The position numbers were made by a program, and so were the translations under genes. Below are positions 33,743 to 42,179 of a DNA stretch of 51,841 nt, in pieces (the first letter of the stretch is position 1; each line of letters opens with the position of its first letter). The notes under the pieces are model-generated. The model was not told the origin of the DNA and searched no databases. It worked only from the letters and a program-made list of their open reading frames with translations. The DNA lies in assembly GCA_019414545.1 (NCBI GenBank), contig DXLV01000011.1, forward strand, positions 1 to 51,841. Reading direction: 5' to 3'. This DNA comes from Collinsella sp. GTDB taxonomy: Bacteria; Actinomycetota; Coriobacteriia; Coriobacteriales; Coriobacteriaceae.

Positions 33743-34578
33743 AAAGAGCAGCAGATAGGCTTCGAAGCCTTATCGCCAATGCCGACGCCATCATCGTCGG
33801 CATCGGATCGGGCATGTCGAGCGCTGCCGGGTCCAACCATTACAACCGCGCGGGCATGACACGTGCCGGGATGGAGGACTGGCAGCAGGCCTTTGGCTTT
33901 AAGAGCCTTTTCGACGGCTTCTACCACCTCTACCCCAGCCTCGAGCAGCAATGGGCCTACTACGCGCGATACATCGATTTCATGCTGCGCGAGCCGGCCT
34001 CACAGCCCTATCTCGACCTGCGCTCTCTCGTCGGCCACAAGGACTACTTTATCCTGAGCACCAACGTGGACACCCAGGTCGAGAAGACGTTTCCCGCCGA
34101 GAGAATCTGCAACTACCAGGGAAGCGCCGCGCACCTTCAGTGCAAGCAGCCATGCTGCGACGAACTCTTCGACGCGAAGTCCTACGTCGAGCGCATGCTC
34201 GCCGGCATGTCGGGGTTCGAGATCCGCAGCGAGGATATCCCCCGATGCCCGCACTGCGGCTGGCAGCTTGTGCCGTGGGTGCGCGACGACACGTTTCTGC
34301 AAGGCGCGGCGTGGCGCGAGAGCCTCGGACGGTACGAGCGCTTTGTGCGCGAGCGCAGCAATGACCGCGTGCTGTTGCTGGAGCTCGGCGTGGGCGAGAT
34401 GACCCCGGGCATCATCACGCTCCCGTTCTGGAGCATGACCGCAAAGCTGCCGGATGGGCACCTGTTGAGCGTCAACATCTCGAACGGCTCGGCTCCGCTG
34501 CAGCTCGGAAGCAAGGCAGAGGCAATTCAGGCCGATTTGGGCGCGCTGCTCTCGGCGGCACAGCAACGCGACGGGTAG
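33730..34578 (+). CDS. SIR2-family protein, SirTM-like, third of three
   Basis: 282 residues; the start at 33730 lies inside the end of the preceding gene (13-base overlap) with GAGGAGG upstream, so the two are coupled. NAD site VGIGSGMSSAAGSN (about 23-36), TNVD with Asn112, NYQGSAAHLQC with Gln130 in place of His, zinc ligands Cys138, Cys142, Cys173 and Cys176 (CxxxC, CPHC). It resembles the first gene throughout (SxxAAGG, FQGELY versus FLQGAAW, LELGVGEMTPGIITLPFW). Probably a second, active SirTM-type ADP-ribosyltransferase with its own target or partner. Confidence 0.82.
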   Translation: MPSLERAADRLRSLIANADAIIVGIGSGMSSAAGSNHYNRAGMTRAGMEDWQQAFGFKSLFDGFYHLYPSLEQQWAYYARYIDFMLREPASQPYLDLRSLVGHKDYFILSTNVDTQVEKTFPAERICNYQGSAAHLQCKQPCCDELFDAKSYVERMLAGMSGFEIRSEDIPRCPHCGWQLVPWVRDDTFLQGAAWRESLGRYERFVRERSNDRVLLLELGVGEMTPGIITLPFWSMTAKLPDGHLLSVNISNGSAPLQLGSKAEAIQADLGALLSAAQQRDG

Positions 34579-34589
34579 CGCGGCGAGGC

Positions 34590-35354
34590 TTAAGCCTCTT
34601 TGTTAGTCGCTTTGAGATATTCCTCATCACCCACAGGCTCCAACCACTCGTTGGAGGTCTCCTCGCCCGGAACCTCCAACGCGAGATGCGAGAACCAGCT
34701 GTCGGGCGCGGCGCCGTGCCAGTGCTTCACTCCCGGGGCGATGTTGACCACGTCGCCGGGGCGCAGCTCCTGTGCCGGCTTGCCCCACTCCTGGTAAAAC
34801 CCTCGACCAGCCACGCAGACGAGAATCTGTCCGCCACCGCTTTTGGCGTGATGGATATGCCAGTTGTTGCGGCAGCCAGGCTCAAACGTCACGTTGTAGA
34901 CGCCGACCTGCTCGGTGGAAAGGGGCGCGAGGTAGCTTTGGCCGATAAAGTACTTCGCGAAGGCGTCGTTGGGGGCACCGATGGGGAAAACCATCTCGTT
35001 TTGGTGCTGAGCCCTTGCGTCGGCGGCATCGTCGGCCGCCCAGACCTCCTTCGCCATGCGGAAGGCAGCCCACGCCTTGGGCCAACCCGCATAAAACGCC
35101 GCGTGCGTAAGGATTTCCGCTATCTCCGTCCTGGTCACTCCATTGTTCTTTGCGGACATCAGGTGATATTTGAACGAAGAGTCCGTCAGCCCCTGCGACA
35201 TCAGGGCAACCACCGTCACCACGCTGCGGTCGCGCAGGGAGAGCTCACTCTCTCGGCTCCACACCTCGCCGAACAGCACGTCGTCGTTGAGCTGTGCGAA
35301 TTTGGGAGCGAACTCCCCCAGGGCGTCTCTGCCTGCCGTCTGTTTAACTGCCAT
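34590..35354 (-). CDS. Carboxymuconolactone decarboxylase-cupin fusion protein
   Basis: 254 residues, ATG at 35354 with AGGAGG. The first half (about 1-110) has the all-helical carboxymuconolactone decarboxylase fold with RDRSVVTVVALMSQG and ILTHAAFYAGWPKA; the AhpD-type CxxC is absent, so it is not a typical peroxidase partner. The second half is a cupin: WHIHHAKSGGGQ and VVNIAPGVKHWHGA supply the metal-binding His and Glu set. Fusions of this kind are common near quinone- or flavin-dependent redox genes. It reads toward the sirtuin genes and 64 bases after the flavodoxin-like reductase, probably in one operon with it. Confidence 0.85.
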   Translation of the reverse strand: MAVKQTAGRDALGEFAPKFAQLNDDVLFGEVWSRESELSLRDRSVVTVVALMSQGLTDSSFKYHLMSAKNNGVTRTEIAEILTHAAFYAGWPKAWAAFRMAKEVWAADDAADARAQHQNEMVFPIGAPNDAFAKYFIGQSYLAPLSTEQVGVYNVTFEPGCRNNWHIHHAKSGGGQILVCVAGRGFYQEWGKPAQELRPGDVVNIAPGVKHWHGAAPDSWFSHLALEVPGEETSNEWLEPVGDEEYLKATNKEA

Positions 35355-35417
35355 GATCGATTTCCTCCTGTCGATAGTTTTGGCACAAATCTGTTTCCGC
35401 GCGGCCAAACAGCCCGG

Positions 35418-35957
35418 CTAAATTCCCATGCCCATTCGCCGCGCCTGCTCCAGAGCGGGATGCCCGGCGATTTCGCCCACGCCGTTCACGCCGCCGGCGA
35501 AAACCGTTCCAGCGAGCGTGCAGCGGGAGAAACAGTCAACCCATCCCTGCATCGCCTTTTTCGCCCCGTCGAAGGTCGAGCGCCCGTTCTCCGCCGCCGT
35601 CGCCAACAGATATGCCTCGGTGAATGCATAATCGGAGCCAAAAAGCGGGTTAGCGCGGTCCAGCATGGTTTTGAGCTGGCCGCAGACGCTGTAGTAGTAG
35701 ACGGGCGTTGCAAACACCAGCACATCCGCATCGTGCATTTTGGCGGCAATTTCCACGGCATCGTCTTGGATGACGCAACGCCCCAACTTTAAGCAGGCAA
35801 GGCAGCCCCTGCAGAAGCCCATTTGCTTCTCGCGCAGACGCACGGTCTCAACGCTGTGACCTGCCTCCCGCGCGCCGTTGGCGAAAGCCTCCGCCAGCGT
35901 CTCGGAATTGCCATTCTTTCGTGGACTTGAAGAAACTATCAAAACCGTTTTGCCCAT
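35418..35957 (-). CDS. Flavodoxin-like NAD(P)H-dependent reductase
   Basis: 179 residues, ATG at 35957 (AAGGGG about ten bases upstream). FMN loop SSSPRKNGNS (9-18), a cluster-like CRGCLACLKLGRC (49-61) reminiscent of the iron-sulfur flavoprotein branch, and PVYYYSVCGQLK, where the PVY-shaped motif contacts flavin. A short fold compared with full flavodoxin reductases but of normal family length. It starts at the MerR-type operator and is divergent from merR, so it is the likely direct MerR target together with the fusion gene downstream. Substrates may be quinones or nitro compounds; not readable here. Confidence 0.85.
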   Translation of the reverse strand: MGKTVLIVSSSPRKNGNSETLAEAFANGAREAGHSVETVRLREKQMGFCRGCLACLKLGRCVIQDDAVEIAAKMHDADVLVFATPVYYYSVCGQLKTMLDRANPLFGSDYAFTEAYLLATAAENGRSTFDGAKKAMQGWVDCFSRCTLAGTVFAGGVNGVGEIAGHPALEQARRMGMGI

Positions 35958-36008
35958 TACGGAATACCCCTTGCGCTCCCGATTTACATTGACGAGAATG
36001 AAGGTAAT

Positions 36009-36028
36009 ACCTAAACCTGACTTTAGGT
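36009..36028. promoter_or_regulatory. MerR-type operator between divergent genes
   Basis: ACCTAAA-CCTGAC-TTTAGGT: perfect 7-bp arms around 6 bases. On the minus strand it fills the spacer of a promoter with -35 TTGACC and a candidate -10 TACCTT at a 19-bp distance, the long spacing typical of MerR-activated promoters. It serves the flavodoxin-like gene; the merR gene lies 35 bases to the right. Confidence 0.65.
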
Positions 36029-36062
36029 CAAGGAATGAATTCGACATTGTTTCGGAGGAGCC

Positions 36063-36503
36063 ATGTACACAATCGGACAGGTGGCGGAAATGTTCGGTTT
36101 GCCCGCTTCAACGCTGCGATATTACGACAAGCAGGGATTGTTCCCGGGGCTGGAGCGGGCATCCGGCATTCGCCGATTCAGCGATACGGAACTCGAAGCG
36201 CTTCGGGTCATCGAATGCCTAAAGAAGGCTGGGATGGAGATCAGGGATATCCGGCTGTTCATGGAATGGTGTGCAGAGGGCCCATCAACATACCCCCAGC
36301 GCAAGGCCATGTTCGAAGAGCGAAAGGCCCACATGGAGTCGGAGATCTCAAACATGAACCGTGCGCTGGACATGCTGAAGTTCAAATGCTGGTACTACGG
36401 GCAGCTGAATCAAGGCGGCAACGAGGCTGAGCTGAAGGCGCTGATTCCAGACGGTTTGCCGGCAGAGATTAAAGAGGCCTACGAGAACGCCCACGCTCGA
36501 TAG
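36063..36503 (+). CDS. MerR-family regulator
   Basis: 146 residues, ATG at 36063 with GGAGG. The N-terminal winged HTH YTIGQVAEMFGLPASTLRYYDKQG is characteristic, followed by SGIRRFSDTEL and RVIECLKKAGMEI. The dimerisation helix is about 85-120. There is no Cys pair like that of metal sensors; the C-terminal KFKCWYYGQLNQGG has one Cys. Closest to the AdhR/NmlR-like aldehyde or electrophile branch, but that is a guess. It regulates the divergent flavodoxin-like and cupin genes by position and by the 19-bp-spacer promoter. Confidence 0.92.
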   Translation: MYTIGQVAEMFGLPASTLRYYDKQGLFPGLERASGIRRFSDTELEALRVIECLKKAGMEIRDIRLFMEWCAEGPSTYPQRKAMFEERKAHMESEISNMNRALDMLKFKCWYYGQLNQGGNEAELKALIPDGLPAEIKEAYENAHAR

Positions 36504-36562
36504 TGCCGCCCGATGCTCGGAGGGCTTCGACGAGGAGTCGTTTTCGGGTAGGAATGCAAGGA

Positions 36563-36596
36563 AAAGGCCCCCGAACCAGAGGGTTCGGGGGCCTTT
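36563..36596. terminator. Bidirectional terminator between merR and guaA
   Basis: AAAGGCCCCCGAACC and GGTTCGGGGGCCTTT are perfect complements with a 4-base loop, giving T-tracts on both strands. It separates the converging merR and guaA genes. Confidence 0.9.
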
Positions 36597-36697
36597 ATTC
36601 CCGTTATTTCGCTGGTGGCTTTGCTTTGCGGCGATGTCAAAACAGCATCAGACGATACTCGGCAGTACTAAAACGCGAGTTCAGAACACAGTTCCCG

Positions 36698-38296
36698 CTA
36701 TTCCCACTCAATCGTCGCAGGCGGCTTGGACGTGATGTCGTAGCACACGCGATTGGCGCCGGGGACCTCGGCCACGATGCGGCCAGAGATGCGGGCCAGG
36801 ACGTCGTAGGGCAGCTTGGCCCAGTCGGCGGTCATGGCATCGCTGGACTCGACGGCACGCAGGATGATCGGGCGCTGGTAGGTACGCTCGTCACCCATAA
36901 CGCCGACAGACTTGATGTCAGGCAGGACCGCAAAGTACTGCCAGCAGCTGTGCTCGGAGTTGCGCTCGCCGGTCTGCTCAAACAGACGCTGGTTGTAGGC
37001 GTCGAGCTCCTCGCGCACGATGGCGTCGGCGTTCTTGAGGATCTCGAGCTTCTCCTTGTCGACCGCGCCGATGATGCGGATGGCAAGACCCGGGCCCGGG
37101 AAGGGCTGGCGGAACACGATGTGACCCGGCAGGCCGAGCGCCAGACCAAGCGCACGGACCTCGTCCTTAAAGAAGTGATCGAGCGGCTCGATGAGGTCGA
37201 AGTGCACACCCTCGGGGAACGGGATCAGGTTGTGATGGCTCTTGATGGTGGCCGTCTTGCCGCCCGTCTTGCGAGCGCCGGACTCGATGATGTCGGGGTA
37301 GATGGTGCCCTGAGCCAGGTACTTGACCGGCTTGCCATCGGTCTCGAGCTGCTGCGCCACGGCGAAAAACTCTTTCCAGAACTGCGTGCCAATGATGCGA
37401 CGCTTCTCCTCGGGCTCGGTCACGCCGGCCAGAAGCTCGGCATAGCGGTCCTCGGCGTGGACGTGGATAAAGTCGACGTCAAACTGCTTGGTGAAGACCT
37501 CCTCCACCTGCTCGGGCTCGCCCTTGCGCAGCAGGCCGTGATTGATGAACACGCAGGTCATCTGCTTGCCCACGGCGCGAGCGCCCAGAGCGGCCACGAC
37601 GGAGGAGTCGACGCCGCCGGACAGGGCCAGAATCACGCGGTCGTCGCCGACCTTCTCGCGGAACTCGGCCGTCATGGTCTCGACCAGGTTGTCCATGCTC
37701 CAGTTGGGCTCCAGGCCGCAGATCTCAAACAGGAAGTTGCTCAGCAGCTGCTGGCCATACTCGGAGTGCTTGACCTCGGGGTGGAACTGCGTGGTGAAGA
37801 TCTTGCGCTCAACGCACTCCATGGCGGCAACCGGGCACACGTCGGTGCTGGCGGTAACGGTAAAGCCCTCGGGCACCTCGGAGACGGCGTCGCGATGGCT
37901 CATCCACACGGTCTGCTCCATAGGCGTGGAGTTAAAGAGCTTGGCGCCGGCCGTACGCGTGATGGTGGCGCGGCCGTACTCGCCCACCTCGGAGTGACCG
38001 ACCTTGCCGCCGAGCGTCACGGCCGTGATCTGATGGCCGTAGCAGAAGCCCAGGACGGGAAGGCCCAGGTCAAAGATGGCGGGATCGATGGACGGAGCGT
38101 CCTCGGCGTACACGGAGGCCGGGCCGCCAGAAAGGATGAGCGCAGAGGCGTTCATCTCGCGAATCTCATCGGCCGAGATGTCGCAGGGAACGATCTCGGA
38201 ATACACGTTGAGGTCGCGGACGCGACGGGCAATGAGCTGACCGTACTGCGCACCAAAGTCGAGTACGAGGACCTTTGCGGAAGCCTTTTGATCCAT
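36698..38296 (-). CDS. guaA: GMP synthase, glutamine-hydrolysing
   Basis: 532 residues from the ATG at 38296 (GAGGGGG upstream); XMP + Gln + ATP to GMP. Class I glutaminase domain: LSGGPASVY, nucleophile Cys85 in GFCYGHQ, and QFHPEV with the catalytic His. ATP-pyrophosphatase: SGGVDSS, FINHGLLRKGE, AQGTIYPD, FPGPGLAIR, ending TIEWE. The LIPFPEGVHFDLIEP segment is of a variant type, unlike the canonical one kept in the amidotransferase-less copy at 17109-18089. This is the complete enzyme and probably the main guanylate route. Confidence 0.96.
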   Translation of the reverse strand: MDQKASAKVLVLDFGAQYGQLIARRVRDLNVYSEIVPCDISADEIREMNASALILSGGPASVYAEDAPSIDPAIFDLGLPVLGFCYGHQITAVTLGGKVGHSEVGEYGRATITRTAGAKLFNSTPMEQTVWMSHRDAVSEVPEGFTVTASTDVCPVAAMECVERKIFTTQFHPEVKHSEYGQQLLSNFLFEICGLEPNWSMDNLVETMTAEFREKVGDDRVILALSGGVDSSVVAALGARAVGKQMTCVFINHGLLRKGEPEQVEEVFTKQFDVDFIHVHAEDRYAELLAGVTEPEEKRRIIGTQFWKEFFAVAQQLETDGKPVKYLAQGTIYPDIIESGARKTGGKTATIKSHHNLIPFPEGVHFDLIEPLDHFFKDEVRALGLALGLPGHIVFRQPFPGPGLAIRIIGAVDKEKLEILKNADAIVREELDAYNQRLFEQTGERNSEHSCWQYFAVLPDIKSVGVMGDERTYQRPIILRAVESSDAMTADWAKLPYDVLARISGRIVAEVPGANRVCYDITSKPPATIEWE

Positions 38297-38563
38297 GGTT
38301 TCCCCCTCTTGTTGGCGGGGAGCCGGTGCCCACCCGCGCGAATAAACGAAAACAGCTTTCATAGTGTACACGTTATATGGGGTTTCTCGTCCCTCGCAGC
38401 CATCAGCGCACGGCAAACGCACGACCTGGGCCCTATTTGACGGCGATTGAAGTGTTACCAAACGTTACAGATGATGTAATACGTTTGAACATTGGACGCC
38501 CTGTGCCACAATACTGCCGAACGACTCCGCCTCTGCGGCGGCAAATACGATAGGAATACCAGC

Positions 38564-39577
38564 ATGAAGCGCATCCTTCTCATCGCCACGGGCGGCACCA
38601 TCGCATCGACCGAGGACGGCAACGGCCTCTCCCCCGCCCTGACCGGTGAGGAGCTCGCCCAGAGCGTCCCCGAGATCTCGGGGCTCTGCGAGCTCGACGT
38701 CGTGCAGCCCATGAACATCGACAGCACCAACATGCGCCCCAGTGACTGGATGCGTATCCGCGACGTCATCGTCGAGGGTTATGCCGACCACGACGGTTTC
38801 GTGATTCTGCACGGCACCGACACCATGAGCTACACCGCGGCAGCGCTTTCCTACCTGATTCAGGACAGCCCCAAGCCCATCGTGCTCACCGGCTCGCAAA
38901 AGCCCATGGGCAATCCATTTACCGACGCCAAGCTCAACCTGTACCAGAGCCTGCTCTATGCGCTCGACGAGCACTCGCACGATGTCTCGATTGTGTTTGG
39001 CGGCGTCGCCATTGCCGGCACGCGCGCCCGCAAGCAGCGTACCATGAGCTTTAACGCGTTCATTAGCGTCAACTATCCGCCCATCGCCTATATCCGTAAC
39101 GACCGCATTGTGCGCAACGGGCTTCACGGCACGCATCAGGGCGAAAACCCGGTGCGTTTCTACGACAGCATCGACCCGCGCGTGTTTGTCCTTAAGCTGA
39201 CACCCGGCGTGAACCCGGGCATCCTGGACGCCCTAGCCGATAGCTACGACGCTGTAATCCTTGAGACCTTTGGCATTGGCGGTATTCCCGAGTTTGGTGA
39301 GTCGGGCGAGTCGTTCCAAGAGGCAATTTTCCGCTGGGTCGATTCGGGTCGCACCGTCGTTATGACCACGCAGGTCCCAGAAGAGGGCCTTGACCTGGGT
39401 GTTTATGAGGTTGGCCGTGCCTACGCCGATCATCCGGGCATTCTGCGCGGCGACGACATGACCACCGAGACGCTCGTGGCCAAGACCATGTGGGCACTCG
39501 GCCAGTCACGCGATGCCGCCGAGATCCAGCGCCTGTTCTACAGCCAAGTCAACCACGACCGAATCCCGATGGTGTAA
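38564..39577 (+). CDS. ansA: L-asparaginase, type I (cytosolic)
   Basis: 337 residues, ATG at 38564 with AGGA ten bases upstream; hydrolyses asparagine to aspartate and ammonia. The N-terminal ATGGTIAS with the nucleophile Thr12 and the second active-site segment HGTDTMSYTA are both clear; VLTGSQKPMG and the C-terminal domain complete the family. No signal peptide, so the cytosolic, low-affinity type. It is divergent from guaA with a 267-bp gap and stands as a single gene. Confidence 0.94.
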   Translation: MKRILLIATGGTIASTEDGNGLSPALTGEELAQSVPEISGLCELDVVQPMNIDSTNMRPSDWMRIRDVIVEGYADHDGFVILHGTDTMSYTAAALSYLIQDSPKPIVLTGSQKPMGNPFTDAKLNLYQSLLYALDEHSHDVSIVFGGVAIAGTRARKQRTMSFNAFISVNYPPIAYIRNDRIVRNGLHGTHQGENPVRFYDSIDPRVFVLKLTPGVNPGILDALADSYDAVILETFGIGGIPEFGESGESFQEAIFRWVDSGRTVVMTTQVPEEGLDLGVYEVGRAYADHPGILRGDDMTTETLVAKTMWALGQSRDAAEIQRLFYSQVNHDRIPMV

Positions 39578-39899
39578 TCCCTAAGGCAGTTCCACTTATC
39601 GCAGCCTTAAACGACAGGTGGTCCCCCTCGGGCCGTGCAAAAAACGGAGTATTCTGCAATTTCTCCGCCAGAGGCATAGAATCGGCCAATTGTTAGACGA
39701 ACTTGTAGGACGAAGGTGCCGTCTGGTAAATATTTATTCCTCATTTTTATTTAACGTGTGGATTAACTACTACCAAAAAGGCAAAACCAGCCGCTCAAGC
39801 TACCGTCTACAGCCGAACTGGTGCTGAATACTCGCGATTTTGCACATCGCAACCAGGGGGACCCGCCCAAAGAGCGTCAAATAGCAGCGGGGGAACGCC
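39578..39899. other. Intergenic region, no gene seen
   Basis: About 320 bases after the asparaginase gene. The middle (39725-39790) is AT-rich. TGCAAAAAACGGAGTATTCTG near 39636 looks like a reused intergenic motif in this lineage, from memory only. No strong hairpin with a T-tract, no convincing ORF. Confidence 0.5.
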
Positions 39900-40118
39900 C
39901 TATTCGATCCCCTCGAGAAGCTCTGACACCGTCATGCCGAGTGCGGGCGCGATCTTAAATAGAACCTTGAGCGTGAAATTTGCCGTCCCATCTTCGATTC
40001 GGTCGAGGTAGGGTCGGCTGATTCCTGTCGCCACACAAAAATCAACCTTGGAGATACCAAGGTCTTTGCGCGTCTTTTCGACCCGCCTGCCAAGAATCTG
40101 TTTCGCACGTTCGTCCAT
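39900..40118 (-). CDS. XRE-family HTH regulator
   Basis: 72 residues, a single Cro/CI domain: LGRRVEKTRKDLGISKVDFCVATG, then SRPYLDRIEDGTANFTLKVL and LGMTVSELLEGIE. The ribosome site before 40118 is weak. The start codon lies 29 bases from a perfect 24-bp palindrome that also precedes the divergent unknown gene, so it most likely represses both. Confidence 0.88.
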   Translation of the reverse strand: MDERAKQILGRRVEKTRKDLGISKVDFCVATGISRPYLDRIEDGTANFTLKVLFKIAPALGMTVSELLEGIE

Positions 40119-40147
40119 GCAGCCGAGTTTGAAATGGAGCCGAACAT

Positions 40148-40171
40148 AAACGTAAACTATAGTTTACGTTT
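40148..40171. promoter_or_regulatory. Perfect 24-bp palindrome, operator between two divergent genes
   Basis: The left half is AAACGTAAACTA and the right half its exact complement, with no loop. It sits between the XRE gene and the 129-residue unknown gene, 24-30 bases from each start. Perfect symmetry over 24 bp in such a place argues strongly for a dimeric regulator, most simply the XRE protein. Confidence 0.75.
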
Positions 40172-40194
40172 TGCCGAATACACAGGAGTTTTCT

Positions 40195-40584
40195 ATGTCG
40201 GGTTCTTCGGTCCGCATGTACCGAGCCACGCTTCGCACAAACAGTGCACCGCCCAAGCTCGTCGTCGTTGAAGCAGAATGCCTTTCGCCCGATGAGCGCA
40301 CAGCATTTGCATTGCTATCAAGTCGCGTCGCCGCCGTTCTGGTCCCTTGCCCGGCGCAAGGTGAACTTGCCATCCAATGCCAAGCGCACAGCTGCTCGCT
40401 CAATCAGGCTGCCGCAATCGCAACCAGCCAACGCGGCCTGCCCCTTCTCTTGGAAGCCGGTATCGCGCTCGCCCTTCGCGGCGCCGGATACGAAAACGAG
40501 GCCGCCGCCGACATGGTCTTTAAACCACGATCGAGCGGCGGCCTCGCAGCAGCCATTGAATATGCGTGCAGGCTCGTTGCCTAA
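40195..40584 (+). CDS. Unknown 129-residue protein divergent from the XRE gene
   Basis: ATG at 40195 with CAGGAG seven bases upstream. Ala-rich, with a few Cys (CPAQGELAIQCQAHSCS), no signal peptide and no membrane segment. The C-terminal RGAGYENEAAADMVFKPRSSGG is not recognised. The shared palindrome suggests an XRE-controlled two-gene module, but nothing here identifies it as toxin, enzyme or adaptor. It ends 9 bases before the converging DUF1648 gene. Confidence 0.7.
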   Translation: MSGSSVRMYRATLRTNSAPPKLVVVEAECLSPDERTAFALLSSRVAAVLVPCPAQGELAIQCQAHSCSLNQAAAIATSQRGLPLLLEAGIALALRGAGYENEAAADMVFKPRSSGGLAAAIEYACRLVA

Positions 40585-40593
40585 AAGGACAAG

Positions 40594-40977
40594 CTAGAAA
40601 CCAAAGCCAAAGCCCGTTCCGGTAATCGCCGAGTACATAAAGTAAACGTTAATCACGTTGAGGAACACACCCGTGATGCAACCGTTACGCAGGTAGCGCT
40701 CGCACACGATGCGCGCCATGGCGGCGGAGTCATCATTGTTTTTAGCCTGGCGTCCTGCCGTAAAGTACGTCGCCACGCTCAGCAGCAGGTTGAGCACCGG
40801 CAGTGCCAGCAACTCGTAACTCTTGCCCCAGCGCGTCACCTCGCCGGCGGCATTAAACTTTGTTGCCACCTCGGGACCAATGTTGGGAATTACAAACGCT
40901 GCGACCACCAGCGGAAGAACCGCAAGCACGAGCAGCGCAATACCCATGTAGCCGGCTTTTTTGCCATATTTAAACAT
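40594..40977 (-). CDS. DUF1648-like small membrane protein
   Basis: 127 residues with about three hydrophobic segments: 10-33, 55-75, 95-118. Between the first two lies the DUF1648 signature-like VATKFNAAGEVTRWGKSYE (residues 37-55), known from SdpI-type immunity or signalling proteins but also from many unrelated small membrane proteins. It follows ychF by 11 bases on the same strand, so probably the second gene of that operon. Confidence 0.78.
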   Translation of the reverse strand: MFKYGKKAGYMGIALLVLAVLPLVVAAFVIPNIGPEVATKFNAAGEVTRWGKSYELLALPVLNLLLSVATYFTAGRQAKNNDDSAAMARIVCERYLRNGCITGVFLNVINVYFMYSAITGTGFGFGF

Positions 40978-40988
40978 GTGCGTCGTCC

Positions 40989-42065
<1,077 letters not shown>

Positions 42066-42179
42066 GACAGCTCCTTTTGGTACAAGCATTTCAAACTGCA
42101 TAAGTATAGCGCCGCCGCAGCATCTGGGCGAACCCGGACGCCACGGCGGCACGAATGAAGCAGAGATGGGGGTCGCTGG

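Noticed and set aside
36503..38440. 645-codon plus-strand frame across guaA
   Set aside because: Antisense to a clear GMP synthase with all motifs; the translation shows no family.
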